Shown: piece by piece, positions 25,966 to 34,901 of the stretch
Position numbering within the stretch: the first letter of the stretch is position 1
How the letters are laid out: each line of letters begins with the position of its first letter
Assembly: GCA_017441585.1 (NCBI GenBank)
Contig: JAFRWW010000018.1
Location: 1 to 59,519 of the forward strand
DNA length: 59,519 nt
Direction: 5' to 3'
DNA from: Lachnospiraceae bacterium
Lineage (GTDB): Bacteria; Bacillota; Clostridia; Lachnospirales; Lachnospiraceae
Program-made: the position numbers and the translations under genes
Notes under the pieces: model-generated
Seen by the model: only the letters and a program-made list of their open reading frames with translations
Database searches by the model: none
Told to the model about the DNA's origin: nothing

Positions 25966-27849
25966 ATGATAAAAGAAGAAATTAAAAATATACCGGCTCT
26001 TATGAAGGAGCAGAAGGAAGCAGGAAAAAAGGATCTTTATATAGAGCTGACAGATAAACTGCTTACAGCTGTGCATGATATAAAATGTGACGATGACGCA
26101 AGAGAATACGTGTCCATAGTGGATGAGACTCTCTCCTATATGGATTTTCAGATATATGAGCTTTACAGGAGCCTTGAGGATGCAAGGGATGAAGTGATCG
26201 GGATGCTTAAGGATAATGAACCCGTCAAAGAGACGGTTACGGATCCTGTACTGGTATCTGCCAGAAAGGCTTTTGCCGATAAGGGCAGGGGCTGCATCAA
26301 GGCACTAAAGATTGGTGGCAGGGTGGCTGTGCTGCAGCTTCCCGACAAAGGAAAATTTAAGACGCAAAAAGAGTACACTATATTTATTAACGGTGTAAAA
26401 TACGGCACTGCAGATACAGTAGTCACATCGGTCTATGATCTGTTCCCGGATACGGATTATGAGATAGAGGCTGTATCGGATGATTCATATTCACGGGTGG
26501 GGATCCATACCGCATATGAGTATGTTACCATGGATGTAAAGGAAATGGGTGCCGTGGGTGACGGAGTAAATGATGACACTACATTTATACAGGCAGCTAT
26601 CATGACCTGTCCGAAAAACGGCAGGGTGCTCATTCCAGAAGGGACATATCTCATCCGCAGCATTTTCCTTAAGGATGATATCAGTCTGGAACTGGCAAAG
26701 GGCGCCAGACTTTTAGCCAGGACACAGAGAGAGTTATTCCCTAAGGTTAAGGGACGTGTCCGCAGCACGGACGGAAAGTCCGATTATCTGCCCGGTACCT
26801 GGGAAGGTAATCCTTTGCCTATGTTCACAGGCATTCTTTGCGGCTTTAATGTAAAGAACGTCCTGATCTACGGACAGGGCGTGCTGGATGGCGGCGCTTC
26901 AAAGGAGAACTGGTGGAAGGATCCCAAAGTTTTGAATGTGGCTTACAGACCCAGGCTTTATTTCCTTAACGGCTGCGAAAATGTGACTTTGCAGGGCCTG
27001 ACCCTGACCAATTCTCCCTCATGGACCATTCATCCCTATTTTTCGGATGAGCTGGGATTTTACAATGTGACCATCAAGAATCCCTGGGATTCTCCCAATA
27101 CCGATGGACTGGATCCCGAGAGCTGCAAAAATGTGGAGATAGCAGGCGTGAAGTTTTCACTGGGTGACGACTGTATAGCCGTGAAGTCCGGCAAGATATA
27201 CATCGGCAAGACTTTCCGCAAACCCTCGGAGAATCTGCATATCCATCATTGTCTCATGGAGGATGGCCATGGAGCGGTTACTGTAGGTTCCGAGATGGCG
27301 GGCGGCGTCAAAAATATGAAGGTTGAGGATTGTGAATTCTCCCACACCGACAGAGGCCTGCGCATCAAGACCAGAAGGGGCAGGGGTAAGGATGCCATAC
27401 TGGACGGCATAGAGTTCCGTCGTATAGATATGGATAATGTGATGACGCCTTTTTGTATCAATGCTTTTTACTTCTGTGATCCCGACGGTAAGACGGATTA
27501 TGTACAGAGCCGCGAACTTATGGAAGTCGACGACAGGACTCCCGTGCTCAAGCGTTTTGTGTTCGAGGATATAAAGGCGGAGAACTGTCATGTGGCAGCC
27601 ACATATTTTGACGGACTCCCGGAAAAGAAGATCGAAGAAGTAGTATTCAAAAATATAAGTGTTACCTATTCTCCCGATCCCAAGCCTGAGCGTCCTATTA
27701 TGAGCTCCGGCGTGGAAGAGTGCACTCTTAAGGGCTTCTATGCCAGAAATGTAAAGCGTCTGGTGGTTGATAATGTGACCGTCACCGGACAGCAGGGCGA
27801 GAAGGCAGTGTTTGAAGGCATCGATGAGATGGTAGGCGAGGTGAAATGA
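25966..27849 (+). CDS. Intracellular GH28 polygalacturonase (exo type likely)
   Basis: A 627-residue protein without a signal peptide. The start at 25966 is preferred over the in-frame ATG at 25945 because GGGGG lies about 7 bases before it. An unusual helical N-terminus (about 1-85) is followed by an Fn3-like domain (about 105-175) as in bacterial exo-polygalacturonases, then a right-handed beta-helix. The GH28 catalytic set is complete: Asp380 in NTDG, Asp401 and Asp402 in GDD, His435 in GHG, Arg466 and Lys468 in RIK. The 21-residue spacing from the first to the second Asp is the family norm. A cytoplasmic place and the Fn3 domain suggest it trims imported oligogalacturonides from their ends. 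The next gene starts 1 base after the stop. Confidence 0.9.
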   Translation: MIKEEIKNIPALMKEQKEAGKKDLYIELTDKLLTAVHDIKCDDDAREYVSIVDETLSYMDFQIYELYRSLEDARDEVIGMLKDNEPVKETVTDPVLVSARKAFADKGRGCIKALKIGGRVAVLQLPDKGKFKTQKEYTIFINGVKYGTADTVVTSVYDLFPDTDYEIEAVSDDSYSRVGIHTAYEYVTMDVKEMGAVGDGVNDDTTFIQAAIMTCPKNGRVLIPEGTYLIRSIFLKDDISLELAKGARLLARTQRELFPKVKGRVRSTDGKSDYLPGTWEGNPLPMFTGILCGFNVKNVLIYGQGVLDGGASKENWWKDPKVLNVAYRPRLYFLNGCENVTLQGLTLTNSPSWTIHPYFSDELGFYNVTIKNPWDSPNTDGLDPESCKNVEIAGVKFSLGDDCIAVKSGKIYIGKTFRKPSENLHIHHCLMEDGHGAVTVGSEMAGGVKNMKVEDCEFSHTDRGLRIKTRRGRGKDAILDGIEFRRIDMDNVMTPFCINAFYFCDPDGKTDYVQSRELMEVDDRTPVLKRFVFEDIKAENCHVAATYFDGLPEKKIEEVVFKNISVTYSPDPKPERPIMSSGVEECTLKGFYARNVKRLVVDNVTVTGQQGEKAVFEGIDEMVGEVK

Positions 27850-27850
27850 T

Positions 27851-28699
27851 ATGCAGCTGGGGATCAGATTACATGATATAAAAAAAGCTCCTCTTGAGCA
27901 GCGGCTTAAGATCGCCCGTGAACAGGGGTTTAAGTGCGGACATATAGCTTTAAAAAAAGTGATAGATGAATATTCTACCGCAGATGCGGCCCTGACTCCC
28001 GGTCTGGCCCTGTATCTTAAACGTCTGTTTAGGGAAAATGAGATCGATGCGGCGGTGTTGGGCAATTATCTCAATCTGGCTACGCCCGATGAGGCGGCTC
28101 TTCGTAAAAATATGAAGAGATATAAGGCCCATATGCGCTTTGCGTCTCTTATGGACTGCGGCGTAGTCGGTACGGAAACCGGTGCGGTTAATACAGAGTA
28201 CAAATTTGAAGAGAGAAATCACAGCGATGAGGCGTTGGAAATCTTTATCAAAAATGTGAGACCCGTGGTGGAATATGCCGAAAAGTGCGGAGTCATCTTT
28301 GCCATAGAGCCGGTGTATAAGCATATAGTGTGCAACCCGAAGCGGGCCCGTTATGTCCTGGATCAGATCGATTCCCCGAATCTTCAGATCATATTTGATC
28401 CCGTGAATCTGCTGGATGTATCAAATATAGACAAGAGGGATGAGCTTTTTGATGAGGCCATAGATCTTCTGGGTGAGGATATCGCCATGGTCCATTTAAA
28501 GGACTTTAAAGTCAAAGAGGACGGAAAGTCACTGGACTCCGTGGCCTGCGGTACAGGGCAGATGGGCGACAGTTATGAAAAGATCTTAAAGTTTATCAAG
28601 ACCCAAAAGCCCTATGTACATGCGACTTTGGAAAACACCGTTCCGGAGAATGCCGTGCAGACCCGGGAGTATATTCAGGGGATATATGACAGATTATGA
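27851..28699 (+). CDS. Sugar phosphate isomerase/epimerase-like TIM-barrel protein
   Basis: A 282-residue protein of the xylose isomerase-like / AP endonuclease 2 superfamily. Probable metal ligands appear in the usual order: Glu in FAIEPV, Asp in IIFDPVN, His in MVHLKDF and Glu in ATLENT near the end. Such proteins isomerise or epimerise sugars and sugar acids, or dehydrate keto-inositols. The gene is coupled to GH28 (1-base gap) and overlaps the next by 4 bases (ATGA), so it most likely acts on a galacturonate- or pectin-derived sugar. The exact substrate cannot be read from sequence. Confidence 0.75.
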   Translation: MQLGIRLHDIKKAPLEQRLKIAREQGFKCGHIALKKVIDEYSTADAALTPGLALYLKRLFRENEIDAAVLGNYLNLATPDEAALRKNMKRYKAHMRFASLMDCGVVGTETGAVNTEYKFEERNHSDEALEIFIKNVRPVVEYAEKCGVIFAIEPVYKHIVCNPKRARYVLDQIDSPNLQIIFDPVNLLDVSNIDKRDELFDEAIDLLGEDIAMVHLKDFKVKEDGKSLDSVACGTGQMGDSYEKILKFIKTQKPYVHATLENTVPENAVQTREYIQGIYDRL

Positions 28700-29307
28700 G
28701 TATAAAAGATAATAAGGGAATATGGATATTCCTGGTGGTGGCATTTATCATATACTTTTTCACCGCTTTTTATTACAATTATAAATCAGAGACTACGCCC
28801 ATGACTACGGATCTGAGTCAGGAGGAGCGCTCCATGTGCTCGCTTACCGAGCTGCCTGACGGCAACCTTTCCCTGACGGTGCCTCCCACCTATGTATACG
28901 GGGCGAGCCAGTCGGATCTGGATGCGGTGGCAAAGGAGCATGGTTACGTCTCTGTCACACTTAATGATAACGGCAGCGCCACTTATGTGCTCACTAAGGA
29001 ACAGCATGATGAGATGATGGGCAAGCTTAAGGAAGGCATAGACCAGAAGATAGCATATCTGCCTTCTTCATCCAAGAGCTATAAGGATATCACTTCCATA
29101 AGTGCCAATGATGATTATACGGACTTTGTGATAAATCTGGATGCAAAATCCATAAGCGACAAGACTTCCATGGCTATGCTGGAGCTGAAGCTTTTGTCTA
29201 CCATGTACAATGCTTTTAACGGAAATGGAAATCCTGCTTTTCACGCCGTATATTACGGGACTGACGGACAGGTTCTGGCTGATACGGATTCGGATAAACA
29301 AAATTAA
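28696..29307 (+). CDS. Uncharacterised single-pass membrane protein in the GH28 operon
   Basis: A 203-residue protein with one N-terminal membrane segment (about 9-28) after a short positively charged start, so the rest should face outward. The outer part alternates predicted helices and strands, with a Leu/Met-rich helix near 150-180. I do not recognise a family. Its start overlaps the stop of the preceding TIM-barrel gene (ATGA), so it is translationally coupled to two pectin-catabolic genes. Confidence 0.7.
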   Translation: MSIKDNKGIWIFLVVAFIIYFFTAFYYNYKSETTPMTTDLSQEERSMCSLTELPDGNLSLTVPPTYVYGASQSDLDAVAKEHGYVSVTLNDNGSATYVLTKEQHDEMMGKLKEGIDQKIAYLPSSSKSYKDITSISANDDYTDFVINLDAKSISDKTSMAMLELKLLSTMYNAFNGNGNPAFHAVYYGTDGQVLADTDSDKQN

Positions 29308-29329
29308 AAAAGAGATATATAAATGACTG

Positions 29330-29339
29330 CAGTATACTG
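29330..29339 (+). promoter_or_regulatory. Perfect palindrome, candidate operator before the GH105 gene
   Basis: CAGTATACTG is a 10-base perfect palindrome overlapping the -35 region of the promoter at 29338-29366. A second related half (CTGCAG) lies downstream of the -10. This position suits a repressor site; the regulator is unknown. Confidence 0.3.
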
Positions 29340-29366
29340 TACTCAGATAAAAAAATATGATATACT
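29338..29366 (+). promoter_or_regulatory. Putative promoter of the GH105 gene (extended -10)
   Basis: TGTACT (29338-29343), 17 bases, TATACT (29361-29366) preceded by TGA, giving an extended -10. It lies in the 120-base gap after the membrane protein gene. Confidence 0.5.
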
Positions 29367-29427
29367 CTATATCTGCAGGACTTATAAATGGTGCTACGGT
29401 TTAGTTTAAAGGAGTTTATGAGAAGGT

Positions 29428-30555
29428 ATGGAAAAAATTGATAAGTATATCGAAGAACTGATGGAGAAAAGCACACCTCAGGCACCCATGTGGAATATAG
29501 AGGTGATCCGCGCCGGTAAGAAGGCAAAATGGGACTATATTGACGGCTGCATGATCAAAGCATTTTTGGAAATGTATGCCATTACCGGGGACGAGAGGTA
29601 TCTTACCTTCTCTGATAATTATATCGGTGCAAAGGTGCGCGAGGACGGTACCATAGAGGGGTATGATGTAAATGAGCTTAACATTGATAATGTTAACGCA
29701 GGCAAGACTCTTTTTGATCTCTATGCCCTGACAGGCAAGGAAAAGTATCAAAAGGCTATCCATCATATTTTCTCTCAGGTGGAGCAGATGCCCCGTACCG
29801 CAGAGGGAAGCTTCTGGCATAAGAATATCTACCCTAATCAGGTGTGGCTGGATGGCTTGTATATGTGCCAGCCCTTCTATATGCAGTATATCAGGACCTA
29901 CAGGGACGGCATAGGTGTAGAGGATATCTATAAGCAGTTCGATAATGTGGAAAAGAATATGAAGGACCCCAGGACGGGCCTTTATTATCACGCTTTTGAT
30001 TATTCACGCAGCATGTTCTGGTGTGATAAGGTGACAGGACTTTCCCAGCATTTCTGGCTCAGAGCCCTGGGCTGGTTCTCCATGGCGCTCCTTGACACCC
30101 TGGATAAGGCAGATCCCTCGGACGGTGACAGATATGAGACCTTAAAGGGCAGGTTCGCCGCTCTTATACATTCTCTTATACAATATCAGGATGAGAGCGG
30201 TATGTGGTATCAGGTCATCAATTACGGCGGTATGGAAAAGAATTATCTGGAGACCAGCGGCAGCTCCATTCTCGCATATGCCATCTTAAGGGGCGTGAGA
30301 CTCGGATTTCTGGACGAATCCCTGAGAGATAATGGTATCAGAGCCTTCAAGGGTGTGTGCGATAAGTATCTGGATTTTGACGAGCAGGGCGATCTCCATC
30401 TGGGAGGCATATGCCTCGTGGCCGGCCTGGGCGGCAAGAATAATCGTCCCGGCACCTATGACTATTATATGTCCGAGCCCATAGTGCAGGATGACGCAAA
30501 GGGAGTGGGCCCCTTCCTTATGGCTTACACCGAGATGAAACGTCTGGGAGAGTAA
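29428..30555 (+). CDS. GH105 unsaturated rhamnogalacturonyl / galacturonyl hydrolase
   Basis: A 375-residue cytoplasmic protein with the alpha6/alpha6-barrel pattern of YteR/YesR enzymes. Asp142 in VWLDGLYM matches the known catalytic Asp143 of YteR. Other family landmarks are WDYIDGCM near 33 and the conserved tail block YDYYMSEPIVQDDAKGVGPF. GH105 enzymes remove the unsaturated uronic acid that lyases leave at the non-reducing end, yielding the KduI substrate. RBS AAAGGAG lies upstream, with a second GAAGG nearer the ATG. The DUF624 gene follows after 6 bases, an arrangement also known from Bacillus pectin loci. Confidence 0.9.
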   Translation: MEKIDKYIEELMEKSTPQAPMWNIEVIRAGKKAKWDYIDGCMIKAFLEMYAITGDERYLTFSDNYIGAKVREDGTIEGYDVNELNIDNVNAGKTLFDLYALTGKEKYQKAIHHIFSQVEQMPRTAEGSFWHKNIYPNQVWLDGLYMCQPFYMQYIRTYRDGIGVEDIYKQFDNVEKNMKDPRTGLYYHAFDYSRSMFWCDKVTGLSQHFWLRALGWFSMALLDTLDKADPSDGDRYETLKGRFAALIHSLIQYQDESGMWYQVINYGGMEKNYLETSGSSILAYAILRGVRLGFLDESLRDNGIRAFKGVCDKYLDFDEQGDLHLGGICLVAGLGGKNNRPGTYDYYMSEPIVQDDAKGVGPFLMAYTEMKRLGE

Positions 30556-30561
30556 TCGTCA

Positions 30562-31314
30562 ATGGGCATATTTGGTCTGGAAGGACCTGTCATGAGGTTC
30601 TTCGACAAAGTTTTTAACCTGCTTTGGCTCAATATACTGGTGATGATCTTTTCGCTTCCCATAGTGACTATGGGAGCGTCGTTTACGGCCATGCATTATG
30701 TACTCCTGCGCATGGCCAAAAATGAAGAAGGATATGTGCTTCCTGATTTCTGGAAGTCATTCAGGCAGAATTTTAAACAGGCCACACTCATATGGCTGCC
30801 GTTTTTATTCCTGATGACGGTGCTGGGAGTGGATGCGTATCTGTTCTCAAAGGGTGTGGTCACTATGCCCGGAGTCTATAAGATAGTTATATATTTTCTT
30901 TTATTTGTAGTGGCTTTTGGCACGATCTTTGTATTTCCTGTTTTGTCCCACTACGACAATACCATAAAAGGCACGGTTAAAAATGCCTATGCTATGGCTA
31001 TGTTCAATCCCATCAAGTCTATATTGATGCTGGTTTTGTATGTGGCGCCCTGGGCCGCGGCGATGTTTGTACCGAATTTTATATTCCTGTGTCTCTTTTA
31101 CGGATTCTCTCTCCCCGGATTTTTCGCAGCCATCATGTATGACGGGATCTTCGAACGGTTCCAGGTGGAGGAGGCTAAGGCGAAAGCCCGCGCGTTGGAA
31201 GAGCAGGCAAATGATGAGACATCGGATGACAGTAACGAGGCAAGCTTACCCGGGGAGAGCGGGGATGTTCTGAGACGTCCGGCACTTAACGAAAACGAAC
31301 AAAGTGAAGTTTGA
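30562..31314 (+). CDS. DUF624 / YesL-like membrane protein
   Basis: A 250-residue protein with four to five hydrophobic segments and the DUF624 start pattern (GLEGPVMRFFDKVFNLLWLN). Members sit beside sugar ABC permeases and GH105 genes, as yesL does in the Bacillus subtilis rhamnogalacturonan cluster; their function is not established. A 50-residue hydrophilic, acidic tail follows the last membrane segment. It is translated just after GH105 (6-base gap, weak GGGAGAG before the ATG). Confidence 0.85.
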   Translation: MGIFGLEGPVMRFFDKVFNLLWLNILVMIFSLPIVTMGASFTAMHYVLLRMAKNEEGYVLPDFWKSFRQNFKQATLIWLPFLFLMTVLGVDAYLFSKGVVTMPGVYKIVIYFLLFVVAFGTIFVFPVLSHYDNTIKGTVKNAYAMAMFNPIKSILMLVLYVAPWAAAMFVPNFIFLCLFYGFSLPGFFAAIMYDGIFERFQVEEAKAKARALEEQANDETSDDSNEASLPGESGDVLRRPALNENEQSEV

Positions 31315-31428
31315 GTTTAGTACCGCTGCGTCGAAGACACATAGTGCGAACGGTGCCCCGCGTTCCCGGGGAAGTTGCCGAGTGGATGATAAGATATCGA
31401 GTTATAAAGAAATAGTAAGGAGGAAACT

Positions 31429-32292
31429 ATGGAACTCAGAACAGCAGCATCACCCAGAGATGTAAAAACCTACGACACCGAAAGGATCAGAGAAGAATTT
31501 CTCATCCAGAAAGTCTTCAGGGAAGATGAGATATATCTCGTATATTCCCACATTGATCGCATAATCACCGGCTCAGCCACACCCGTATCAAAGAAGCTGA
31601 CCCTGACCGCAGGAGACGAGCTCCGTGCGGAATACTTCCTTCAGAGAAGAGAGATGGGTGTTATCAATATCGGCGGAGACGGAGTGATAACCATAGACGG
31701 AAGAGATTATGACGTGGCTCACAGAGAGGCCATGTATATAGGCATGGGTTCAAGGGATGTGAGCTTTGCCAGCAAGGATTCATCCAGGCCCGCCAAGTTT
31801 TATATCAACAGCGCTCCCGCACATATGACCTATCCTACCGTAGTCATTAAGCCTCAGGGTACGCCTGCCGAGGGAGTGGTCATAGTAAAAGATGAAAATA
31901 AAGTGGAACTGGGATCTTTGGAGACTTCAAACCATCGTACTATCTGCAAGTATATTCTCCCCGGACAGGTGGAGAGCTGCCAGCTGGAGATGGGTATGAC
32001 ACACCTTGAGCCCGGTTCGGTATGGAACTCCATGCCCTGTCATACACATGACAGAAGAATGGAAGTATATATGTATTTTGAAGTGCCCGAGGATGGTTTT
32101 GTCACACATTTCATGGGAGAGCAGGATCAGACCAGACACATCTTCATGCACAATGAAGAGGCAGTCATATCCCCCAGCTGGTCCATCCACATGGGCTGTG
32201 GTTCTTCCAATTATACCTTTATCTGGGGTATGGTAGGTGAGAATCAGGATTTCGATGATATGGATAATATAGCACCGAAGGATCTTAAGTAA
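31429..32292 (+). CDS. kduI: 5-dehydro-4-deoxy-D-glucuronate isomerase
   Basis: A 287-residue cupin-type isomerase, close to the usual 278. The zinc site is complete: His205 and His207 in CHTHDRR, Glu212 and His254. The Glu-His spacing of 42 equals that of E. coli KduI (203 to 245). It converts the ketouronate released by GH105 to 2,5-diketo-3-deoxygluconate, which KduD (19862) then reduces. RBS AAGGAGG lies upstream. The gap before it (31315-31428) has a GC-rich hairpin (CCCCG/CGGGG) but no clear terminator. Confidence 0.95.
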   Translation: MELRTAASPRDVKTYDTERIREEFLIQKVFREDEIYLVYSHIDRIITGSATPVSKKLTLTAGDELRAEYFLQRREMGVINIGGDGVITIDGRDYDVAHREAMYIGMGSRDVSFASKDSSRPAKFYINSAPAHMTYPTVVIKPQGTPAEGVVIVKDENKVELGSLETSNHRTICKYILPGQVESCQLEMGMTHLEPGSVWNSMPCHTHDRRMEVYMYFEVPEDGFVTHFMGEQDQTRHIFMHNEEAVISPSWSIHMGCGSSNYTFIWGMVGENQDFDDMDNIAPKDLK

Positions 32293-32343
32293 GATAAAGG
32301 AGCTTGATCATAGGCAGATTATGTTTTATGGAGGAACATACGG

Positions 32344-34851
32344 ATGAAAAAATATGATATAAAGAGGTTTATGGCGTTGACATTAAGTGCGGCTATGGTT
32401 ATCACGGGAATGAGCGTCCCCGCTTTTGCAGCACAGGATGAGCTTACAGAGGATGTGACAGTGGAGTCTGTTAATGAAACAGTTGAAAATGAAAACAGTG
32501 AGGAATTGACAGGTGATGCTTCACACACGATATGGGTCGTGGGTGATTCCACCGTCTGCACTTATGAAAAAACTGAGGGGGATGTAAATACTCATACAGA
32601 CAGCAGTTATTATTATCCCAGATATGGATATGGTACACAAATAAAGAATTATGTGGATACTGATACTTTTGCTGTCAATAATCTGGCTCTTTCAGGCAGA
32701 AGTTCAGTCAGTTTTCTGTCTGAAGCCAACTACGATACATTGAAGGCAGGGATCAAATCCGGAGATGTTCTTATCATAGGCTTTGGTCACAATGATGAAA
32801 AGTATGAGGAGGGCAGATACTCGGATCCCACCGGAGATTATCAGACCCCCGGTTCATTCGCATATTCTATTTATCAGAATTATGTACAGGTGGCAAAAAA
32901 GGCAGGTGCGACGGCCATTGTGTGTTCCCCTATAGTAAGACGTGGCGTAAAGACGGGAGACGGTGGTAATACCGTGCTCACTAATTCCGAAAAGCACATA
33001 ACCGGTGGTGATACCGGCTTTAACGGCGGTGATTATGCTCAGGCTCTCAGGAAAATGGCTCAGGATACGGAAACTCCCTTTGTGGATCTGACGGAGATCA
33101 CCAGGTCGTATTATGAGTCCGTAAGTCCCAACACCACTCTTTATATGCACGCATGGGGCTCAAATAAACCTACCAGCGTAGATAATACACATCTTAACAT
33201 ATTCGGAGCAAAGTGGATCGCATATCAGTTCTGCCAGGCCGCTAAGGACCTGGATACCCCTCTTAAGGGTCATTTTACTTCCGGCGTTGCGGCTCCTACT
33301 AAGGAGGCAGACCTTGTACCCAATCCGAATTATGTGATCGTACCTTATGAGGCACCTACCGGCACCAGCACCAGATGGGCACCCTATATCAGCAAGGGAG
33401 GAATCAAATTCTTTGGAACCATATTCGGAGCTCTTGGATCTACAGACGAAAAGTATTACACCTTTAAGACTGAGGATAACGGCAGTGTCAGGATCGCAGT
33501 TACTGAGGAGAAGGGCGGCAAGATCGCGTCAAAGGCGGATGGTTTTGTAATGTATTATGTACAGCTTCCCGCAGATCTGGAATATAAACTGACCGCTACG
33601 GCTACGGTTAATTCCCTCGGATCAGGCGGTACAAATGATTCCCAGGCAGCCTTTGGTCTGACTGCAAGAGATGACATGTATATTGATAAAAAGGATATCA
33701 GCATTCTTTCGGATTATGTGGTTGCAGGATCTTTGGGCGGTTCGGCTACATGCAACTGTTTTAAGAGAAAGGGCAGCACTTTTGAGACGGGCTCATCTGC
33801 GACGGTAACCAATGGGGAGTCCTATGCACTTTCCATTAACAAAAATTCGGACGGTTATGAGGTGACCTTTGGTGATAACCCTCCCCAGAGCGGCGGTTAT
33901 GATTACCAGCTCACAGGTATTGATTCCGATTATCAATATGCCGGCATGTTTGTTACCAGGTGCGCCGATGTCACTTTCTCTGACGTAAAGCTTATAGTAA
34001 AGAATAAGGCCGGTGAAATGGTGGATGCAGGATCTGAGGCCGACGATGTGTCCGGACTCACAAAATGTGAAGTCCCCAATTATGTCGACGATGACGATAA
34101 AGGCGGAGAAGGCGGCGAAAGCGGTGATAAAGACGGTCAGAGTGAGACTGCCGAAGCAGCCGCAGCCGAGGGTAAAGGCGATGTAAAGGATACCGTCAAG
34201 GTTACCGTCAGCGCCAATGCTAAGGGTAAGAAGGAGTACAGCATAAACGCAGCTCCCCTGGTTAAGGACGGCAAGGCTGAGATGTCGATCACTCTGGCAA
34301 AGGGCAGCAAGGTTAAGCTGACCGGATATGATAAGAAAGCAGGCTCGACTCTTGAGATATCACCTCAGTTTAAGAAGATGGTTGCAGTAAACGGCAAGGG
34401 TGTTTTGAGCGCAAAGAATGCCACTGCTTCGGGAGCTCCCGCACTGGTGAAGTATACCATACCCGGCGGAACCAGCACCATAAATGTAGAGCTTAGCGTA
34501 ACGGTAGTGGAACCTGTGGTGGAAAAGGTATGTGTATCAGGTAACGAGCTTACCGATCCCAAGGCAAAAAAGAAACTGACAGCTACCGTTCCCGCCGGAA
34601 GCAAGGATATTGATGTAATCATTTCCATGCCTATCAACTTTAAGGTTTCGGGATCCGATAATTCCGATGCGGCGTGGTCGAAACTGGTGATCAAGAACAA
34701 ACAGGTTCTTTCCTCTGATGTAAAGATCGCAGTGGACAATAAGGATTCCAAGGTTCATATCACTGCAAAGGAAGCCTTAAAGAAGGGTTCGGTATCGGTT
34801 CCTTTCATGGTAAACGGAAAGAAGTATACCGCAAAGATCAAAGTGAAGTAA
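32344..34851 (+). CDS. Secreted rhamnogalacturonan acetylesterase (CE12-like SGNH) with accessory domains
   Basis: An 835-residue secreted enzyme with a signal peptide (1-29, ending AFAAQD). The SGNH esterase domain (about 58-320) has Ser69 in GDST, His149-Asn150-Asp151 in GHND, and Asp280 with His283 in DNTH, the CE12 pattern. A beta-sandwich domain (about 343-555) matches one in the pectate lyase at 12579 (the shared motif is YAGMFVTRCADVTFSD here and YAGFFTARNADVTFTD there). An acidic linker follows (about 580-610), then a beta-rich C-terminal module ending NGKKYTAKIKVK, like the end of the esterase at 5968. It should remove acetyl groups from rhamnogalacturonan outside the cell. RBS GGAGGAAC lies 8 bases before ATG. 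Confidence 0.88.
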   Translation: MKKYDIKRFMALTLSAAMVITGMSVPAFAAQDELTEDVTVESVNETVENENSEELTGDASHTIWVVGDSTVCTYEKTEGDVNTHTDSSYYYPRYGYGTQIKNYVDTDTFAVNNLALSGRSSVSFLSEANYDTLKAGIKSGDVLIIGFGHNDEKYEEGRYSDPTGDYQTPGSFAYSIYQNYVQVAKKAGATAIVCSPIVRRGVKTGDGGNTVLTNSEKHITGGDTGFNGGDYAQALRKMAQDTETPFVDLTEITRSYYESVSPNTTLYMHAWGSNKPTSVDNTHLNIFGAKWIAYQFCQAAKDLDTPLKGHFTSGVAAPTKEADLVPNPNYVIVPYEAPTGTSTRWAPYISKGGIKFFGTIFGALGSTDEKYYTFKTEDNGSVRIAVTEEKGGKIASKADGFVMYYVQLPADLEYKLTATATVNSLGSGGTNDSQAAFGLTARDDMYIDKKDISILSDYVVAGSLGGSATCNCFKRKGSTFETGSSATVTNGESYALSINKNSDGYEVTFGDNPPQSGGYDYQLTGIDSDYQYAGMFVTRCADVTFSDVKLIVKNKAGEMVDAGSEADDVSGLTKCEVPNYVDDDDKGGEGGESGDKDGQSETAEAAAAEGKGDVKDTVKVTVSANAKGKKEYSINAAPLVKDGKAEMSITLAKGSKVKLTGYDKKAGSTLEISPQFKKMVAVNGKGVLSAKNATASGAPALVKYTIPGGTSTINVELSVTVVEPVVEKVCVSGNELTDPKAKKKLTATVPAGSKDIDVIISMPINFKVSGSDNSDAAWSKLVIKNKQVLSSDVKIAVDNKDSKVHITAKEALKKGSVSVPFMVNGKKYTAKIKVK

Positions 34852-34859
34852 ATAGTAAT

Positions 34860-34888
34860 GTCATTCTGAGCGAAGCGAAGAATCTTCA
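34860..34888 (+). repeat. Interspersed hairpin repeat, copy C
   Basis: GTCATTCTGAGCGAAGCGAA then GAATCTTCA, a consensus copy; ATTCT and AGAAT arms pair. It lies directly before the RBS of the GGDEF gene. Confidence 0.8.
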
Positions 34889-34901
34889 GAAAGGCGCGCA
34901 T

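Noticed and set aside
27157..28065. 302-codon open frame on the minus strand
   Set aside because: Lies wholly opposite the GH28 and TIM-barrel genes, both with full catalytic motifs; its translation shows no family pattern.
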